DNA of 9,385 nt from Chitinispirillaceae bacterium (lineage in GTDB: Bacteria; Fibrobacterota; Chitinivibrionia; Chitinivibrionales; Chitinispirillaceae): assembly GCA_016926315.1 (NCBI GenBank), contig JAFGOU010000004.1, forward strand, positions 1 through 9,385, written 5' to 3'. This document shows, in pieces, positions 6,394-9,385 of the stretch. The notes under the pieces were generated by a model. That model had not been told where the DNA came from. It saw only the letters and a program-made list of their open reading frames with translations, and did not search any database. The position numbers and the translations under genes are program-made. Positions within the stretch are counted from its first letter, which is position 1; every line of letters starts with the position of its first letter.

Positions 6394-6434
6394 CAGCGGT
6401 GTTGCATAAACCGCTGGAGCCACGTATTTTTTGT
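6394..6434 (+). terminator. Weak possible terminator after the transglycosylase gene
   Basis: CAGCGGT (6394-6400) pairs with ACCGCTG (6410-6416) over a 9-base loop. A T-rich stretch (TATTTTTTG) starts about eight bases later, further than in a normal intrinsic terminator. Partial read-through into the propeller gene is likely. Confidence 0.3.
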
Positions 6435-6489
6435 TCTGCCTGAGTAAATGCGTGCCAGAAAAACCACTGTTCCGGAAAAGGAGGAGCAT

Positions 6490-7500
6490 ATGCTTAATAG
6501 GTTTGTACTGATCCTCGTCGTGTGTGTTTTTTCGATATACGCCGCGCAAAAAACACCAAAACAGGACGGTCCGGAAAAAGCCGGGGGCAAGCAGTCCGGA
6601 GAAGTCAAAGCCGACTCCATGGTTTATGACCAGCCTACGGAATGGCGGGTGTATTCTATCGATGGGCCGGCAAAGGCGTTTGCGCTTCAGGGTGATGCGC
6701 TCTGGTGTGCAACCGATGGAGAGGTCGGCATAATCAACATGCGGGGGAAGAAAAGCGATGTCCAGCGTTTTAAAACGCTGGGATCAATGCCCGCGGAGGG
6801 TATCATCGCGATTGTGATCGACCGGCAGGGCGGGGTCTGGTTCGGCGGACCGAACGGTGTTGCCCAGAAGAGCGGGACGACCTTCACCGCCTACTCCTCC
6901 AACAACGGTCTTTCTGACAATAACGTGACCTCAATCGCGATCGGGAACGATGGCGGGGTGTGGGTAGGCACGGAAAAAGGCCTGAATGTGTATGTTAACG
7001 GTTCGTGGAAAAAATATTCAACCAAGGATGGTCTTGTTTCAAATAAAATTCAGGTTCTGCTCGCGGACAAAAAAGGGACGCTCTGGGTAGGGACCAACAA
7101 GGGGATCAGCATATGGAAGGGCGCCAAGTGGAGCTCTCAGACGATGAAAAACGGCCTGAGCTGGAACGACGTCAAAGCGCTTGCCCATGATTCTAAAACC
7201 GGGTTGGTATGGGCGGCAGTCGGCGAAAAGGACGTGAACAGCTTTAATGGGCAGAACTGGAGCGTTTACATGGAGATTCAACAGGGCATTACCTCCATCA
7301 TGGTGGACACTCACAGCCGCATCTGGTTTGGTTCCGAAACCGGTCTTATCAAGTTCAATGGCGAAGAGTGGATTTCCGACCCTGGAAAGCATGGGGTGCC
7401 GGCGGCCCAGGTATTTCAGATGTATTGCGACGAAGGCGGCAACCATTGGTTTGCCAATGAAAATGGGGTGTTGCGCATGGCGAATCCTTATCCGTATTGA
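6490..7500 (+). CDS. Exported seven-repeat beta-propeller (two-component regulator propeller type)
   Basis: A 336-residue exported protein: a signal peptide (FVLILVVCVFSIYAA, residues 5-19), a charged linker to about residue 48, then seven Reg_prop-like repeats about 40 residues apart. The repeat cores are LWCATDGEVGII (71), GGVWFGGPNGVA (114), GGVWVGTEKGLNVY (155), GTLWVGTNKGISIW (196), LVWAAVGEKDVNSF (239), RIWFGSETGLIKF (277) and NHWFANENGVLRM (318), with NGLS-N-V and DGLVSNKI turns between. Seven repeats make one complete propeller. In hybrid two-component sensors such domains bind carbohydrates or other ligands in front of a kinase; here there is no kinase, GGDEF or membrane anchor, so a periplasmic or secreted binding or scaffold role is inferred. 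The start at 6490 is chosen over an in-frame ATG at 6448 because AAAAGGAGGAG lies just before it and the signal peptide begins there. Confidence 0.85.
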   Translation: MLNRFVLILVVCVFSIYAAQKTPKQDGPEKAGGKQSGEVKADSMVYDQPTEWRVYSIDGPAKAFALQGDALWCATDGEVGIINMRGKKSDVQRFKTLGSMPAEGIIAIVIDRQGGVWFGGPNGVAQKSGTTFTAYSSNNGLSDNNVTSIAIGNDGGVWVGTEKGLNVYVNGSWKKYSTKDGLVSNKIQVLLADKKGTLWVGTNKGISIWKGAKWSSQTMKNGLSWNDVKALAHDSKTGLVWAAVGEKDVNSFNGQNWSVYMEIQQGITSIMVDTHSRIWFGSETGLIKFNGEEWISDPGKHGVPAAQVFQMYCDEGGNHWFANENGVLRMANPYPY

Positions 7501-7531
7501 CGATATGAACCGGGACAAAGGGATAAAATCG

Positions 7532-7560
7532 TTGACATGAGGCCTTATAAAAACTAATTT
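7532..7560 (+). promoter_or_regulatory. Probable promoter of the inositol-phosphate synthase gene
   Basis: A perfect TTGACA (7532-7537) is followed after 17 bases by TAATTT (7555-7560), in an AT-rich stretch. Transcription would begin near 7567, about 70 bases before the ATG at 7640. The -10 is only a partial match. Confidence 0.5.
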
Positions 7561-7639
7561 TTAGCCGCGATGTCCCGACACCTGCCAAACGGTGCTTCAG
7601 GGAGTAATGGTGAGCAGCAATAAGGAGGATGAACGCACT

Positions 7640-8776
7640 ATGGAAAAAATAAAGATTGCGGTCGTGGGGGTGGGTAACTGTGCGAGTTCGCTTCTGCAGG
7701 GTATCGAGTACTACCGGCATAAAAATGTCGGGGAAGCGATCGGTCTCATGCATTGGGATATCGGTGGATTCAAACCTTCGGACATTGAGGTGGTTGCCGC
7801 TTTCGATATCGATAAAAGAAAAGTAGGGCGGGAGGTGAATGAAGCAATCTTTGCCAGACCGAACTGCACCGCGGTTTTCTGCCCGTCGATGCCCATGACC
7901 GGTGTCCGGGTGCGAATGGGAAAAGTCCTGGACGGTTGCGCCGACCATATGGCCGATTACGAAGAGGACTATATTTTTGTCGTGGCGCGTGAAAAGGAAC
8001 CGTCTCTTGACGAGGTCGCCGGGGTCCTGCAGGAAACGGAGGCCGACATTCTCATGAATTATCTTCCGGTCGGTTCGGAAGAGGCAACGAAATTTTACGC
8101 CGAAGCCGCACTGAAGGCAGGAGTTGCTTTTGTAAATAATATTCCGGTGTTCATCGCCAGCAACCCCTTGTGGGCCAAACGGTTCGAGAAGCGGAATATC
8201 CCCATTATTGGTGATGATATAAAAGCGCAGCTTGGCGCCACCATCACCCATCGGATGCTGACCGACCTGTTTAAAAAGCGGGGGGTCAAGCTTGAACGGA
8301 CCTATCAGATCAATACCGGCGGCAACACTGATTTTCTCAACATGCTCAACCGCAGCCGTTTGAAATCGAAGAAGGAGTCGAAGACCGAGGCCGTGCAGTC
8401 GGTGATGGCAAAGCGCCTTCCCAAGCGTGATATTCACATCGGCCCTTCCGATTACGTGCCGTGGCAGAACGATCAGAAGATCTGTTTTATCCGCATGGAG
8501 GGCAAATTATTCGGTGATGTGCCCATGAATCTCGAAATGCGCCTGTCGGTGGAGGACTCTCCCAATTCCGCAGGGGTGGCCATCGATTCGATCAGATGCG
8601 CGAAGCTCGCGCTCAACGCCGGGCTCGGCGGCGTTCTCCACGCACCTTCCTCCTTTTTCTGCAAACATCCCCCGCGGCAATACAGCGACGACGAGGCGTA
8701 TCGCAGGACCGAAGAGTATATAAAGCAATACAGCGTTGTTGATCCGGTCGTCGCAATCCCTAACGTCATAGCATAA
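7640..8776 (+). CDS. ino1: myo-Inositol-1-phosphate synthase
   Basis: This cytoplasmic NAD-dependent enzyme converts glucose-6-phosphate to L-myo-inositol-1-phosphate, the first step towards inositol lipids and inositol-based solutes. The 378-residue protein begins with a Rossmann fold (IAVVGVGNCASSLLQGIEYY, GVGNCASS at 10-17) and has AAFDIDKRKVG. The family signatures NYLPVGSEEATKFYA, FVNNIPVFIAS, GDDIKAQLGATITHR (191-205) and NTGGNTDFLNM (225-235) follow, and the C-terminus closes the barrel (NSAGVAIDSIRCAKLALNAGLGG). At about 380 residues it belongs to the compact archaeal/actinobacterial type, not the ~530-residue eukaryotic type. The ATG at 7640 fits the family start; AAGGAGG lies 11 bases before it, slightly far. 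An in-frame ATG at 7607 would add 11 residues (MVSSNKEDERT). It has its own promoter. No inositol monophosphatase or phospholipid synthase gene is adjacent, so the end product cannot be told from this window. Confidence 0.93.
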   Translation: MEKIKIAVVGVGNCASSLLQGIEYYRHKNVGEAIGLMHWDIGGFKPSDIEVVAAFDIDKRKVGREVNEAIFARPNCTAVFCPSMPMTGVRVRMGKVLDGCADHMADYEEDYIFVVAREKEPSLDEVAGVLQETEADILMNYLPVGSEEATKFYAEAALKAGVAFVNNIPVFIASNPLWAKRFEKRNIPIIGDDIKAQLGATITHRMLTDLFKKRGVKLERTYQINTGGNTDFLNMLNRSRLKSKKESKTEAVQSVMAKRLPKRDIHIGPSDYVPWQNDQKICFIRMEGKLFGDVPMNLEMRLSVEDSPNSAGVAIDSIRCAKLALNAGLGGVLHAPSSFFCKHPPRQYSDDEAYRRTEEYIKQYSVVDPVVAIPNVIA

Positions 8777-9279
8777 GCAGGCTGCGCGATAAAGAGCGAT
8801 TTTTTGCCCGAAAGCGGCGGCTGTTCCCGGCTGATGCCCTTCCTCAAAATAGCCATTGTCCCCATCGTTTACAAACGCATCGCCCTTTGATTCGGCGAGT
8901 CGGTGTCGGCGGAAGAATTCGGAGGCACTCAAGACAATTATTATTTGGTAAGAGCGTGCAAGGAGGACGAAAAAAAATTGTTTTGTCGGAAACGGCGAAC
9001 CGACGGGAATATGTTTTACAAAAAAGACAACGAAAAATATGGCATAAGACATAGACAGATAATAATATCGGCGCGCGCGCTTTGTAATGGCGCAGTTTTC
9101 AGAAGGGTGACATGTCTGCTATGTTGACAAAAAGGTATCCTGTCGGCTATTCCTAACGAGAGATCCGCGGGCGGTCCGATTTTTTCGGTATTGTCAACAA
9201 GGAGGGCAAACAAGGGCGGCTTCCTGTTTAACCGGGTAAAAAGTACTTAACGAATTTAATACAACATAAAGGGCCTTGT
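8777..9279. other. Gene-poor stretch; inverted repeat TGTTGACAA / TTGTCAACA
   Basis: No coding region is supported here. The sequence becomes AT-rich after 8930. One open stretch (8903-9127, plus) starts with GTG, lacks a ribosome site and has no recognisable motif. The only clear structure is a perfect 9-bp inverted repeat, 9122-9130 and 9191-9199, whose arms each contain TTGACA in opposite orientation, 60 bases apart. It may be two operator half-sites or chance. No convincing terminator for the inositol-phosphate synthase gene was found; AGCGATTTTTTG near 8800 has only a 3-4-bp stem. Confidence 0.5.
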
Positions 9280-9308
9280 TTGACATTAAACACGGTATAT
9301 AGTATACT
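9280..9308 (+). promoter_or_regulatory. Near-consensus sigma-70 promoter of the Lys/Ala-rich protein gene
   Basis: A perfect TTGACA (9280-9285) is separated by 17 bases from TATACT (9303-9308), in AT-rich surroundings. Transcription would begin near 9315, about 35 bases before the ATG at 9351, with AAGGAGG at 9338-9344. Such a strong promoter and ribosome site predict high expression. Confidence 0.85.
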
Positions 9309-9350
9309 ATTGACGTGTCATTTAACTCACTTAACCTAAGGAGGTAGTTT

Positions 9351-9385
9351 ATGGCAGCGAAGAAAAAGGCAGCGAAGAAAAAAGT
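9351..9385 (+). CDS. Lys/Ala-rich histone-H1-like DNA-binding protein, N-terminus only (cut by window edge)
   Basis: Only 11 full codons are visible: MAAKKKAAKKK, then a partial codon. They form a 15-bp tandem repeat (GCAGCGAAGAAAAAG, then GCAGCGAAGAAAAAA) encoding AAKKK twice. Proteins opening this way are usually small nucleoid proteins with histone-H1-like Lys/Ala/Pro tails that coat or compact DNA. A Lys-rich extension on another protein, such as a ribosomal protein or HU homologue, is also possible because the rest is missing. The start is secure: AAGGAGG ends six bases before the ATG and a near-consensus promoter lies upstream, pointing to an abundant product. Confidence 0.7.
   Translation, partial: MAAKKKAAKKK

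Noticed and set aside
7629..7652. Seven-codon frame (MNALWKK) right after AAGGAGG before ino1
   Set aside because: The ATG directly abuts the Shine-Dalgarno with no spacing, so it could not be initiated; the ATG at 7640 matches the family start.
7355..8437. 360-residue open frame on the minus strand
   Set aside because: It lies antisense across the inositol-phosphate synthase and propeller genes; it is His/Arg-rich shadow sequence with no family features.
8903..9127. 74-residue plus-strand frame (GTG start), Lys/Arg-rich
   Set aside because: No Shine-Dalgarno, AT-rich codon use unlike its neighbours and no recognisable motif. The AAGGAGG at about 8960 inside it has no well-spaced ATG. A remnant cannot be excluded.
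9351..9382. 15-bp tandem repeat read as a possible DNA repeat element
   Set aside because: It is explained by the AAKKK amino-acid repeat of the coding sequence that begins here.
1..9385. tRNA, rRNA, CRISPR array, insertion sequence or prophage signatures
   Set aside because: No cloverleaf with a TTC-anchored T-arm, no spaced direct repeats, no transposase or integrase motifs and no terminal inverted repeats with target duplication were seen on either strand.

Overview
The window is about 52% GC and bacterial. The organism looks Gram-negative: it encodes a periplasmic Slt70-type lytic transglycosylase and an outer-membrane beta-barrel protein, and it uses clear sigma-70-like promoters, GGAGG ribosome binding sites and intrinsic terminators. 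A broken C-terminal tail resembling a type IX secretion sorting domain, a secreted two-component-regulator-type propeller, an archaeal/actinobacterial-type inositol-phosphate synthase and a KKAA-repeat DNA-binding protein together hint at a Fibrobacterota/FCB-like lineage. That placement is inference from gene content, not proven.

Layout, left to right. (1) 1-527, minus: the N-terminal part of a PAS-domain sensory protein, cut by the window edge, with its own promoter at 638-666. (2) 681-980, minus: a strong intrinsic terminator preceded by what reads as the frameshifted 3' remnant of a secreted-protein gene. (3) 1176-1751, plus: adenylate kinase (adk). (4) 1772-3138, minus, convergent with adk: a two-gene operon of an LbtU-like outer-membrane barrel protein and a single-domain response regulator, joined by an ATGA overlap. 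(5) 3139-4166: about 1 kb without a conventional gene. It holds a cluster of three hairpins, a complete minus-strand promoter/Shine-Dalgarno/terminator unit that lacks a normal start codon, and a folded leader upstream of the next gene. (6) 4167-6371, plus: soluble lytic transglycosylase with a helical-repeat body. (7) 6490-7500, plus: exported seven-repeat beta-propeller. (8) 7640-8776, plus: myo-inositol-1-phosphate synthase with its own promoter. (9) 8777-9350: no supported gene, but an inverted repeat and a near-consensus promoter driving (10) the start of a Lys/Ala-rich histone-H1-like protein at 9351, cut by the window edge.

The genes do not form one pathway. They are mostly core housekeeping (nucleotide balance, peptidoglycan turnover, inositol lipid or solute synthesis, nucleoid binding) mixed with signalling and envelope genes. 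The least explained parts are the orphan minus-strand transcription unit at 3602-3938 and the decayed secretion-tail gene at 743-980. I found no convincing defence system, CRISPR array, mobile element, tRNA or rRNA.
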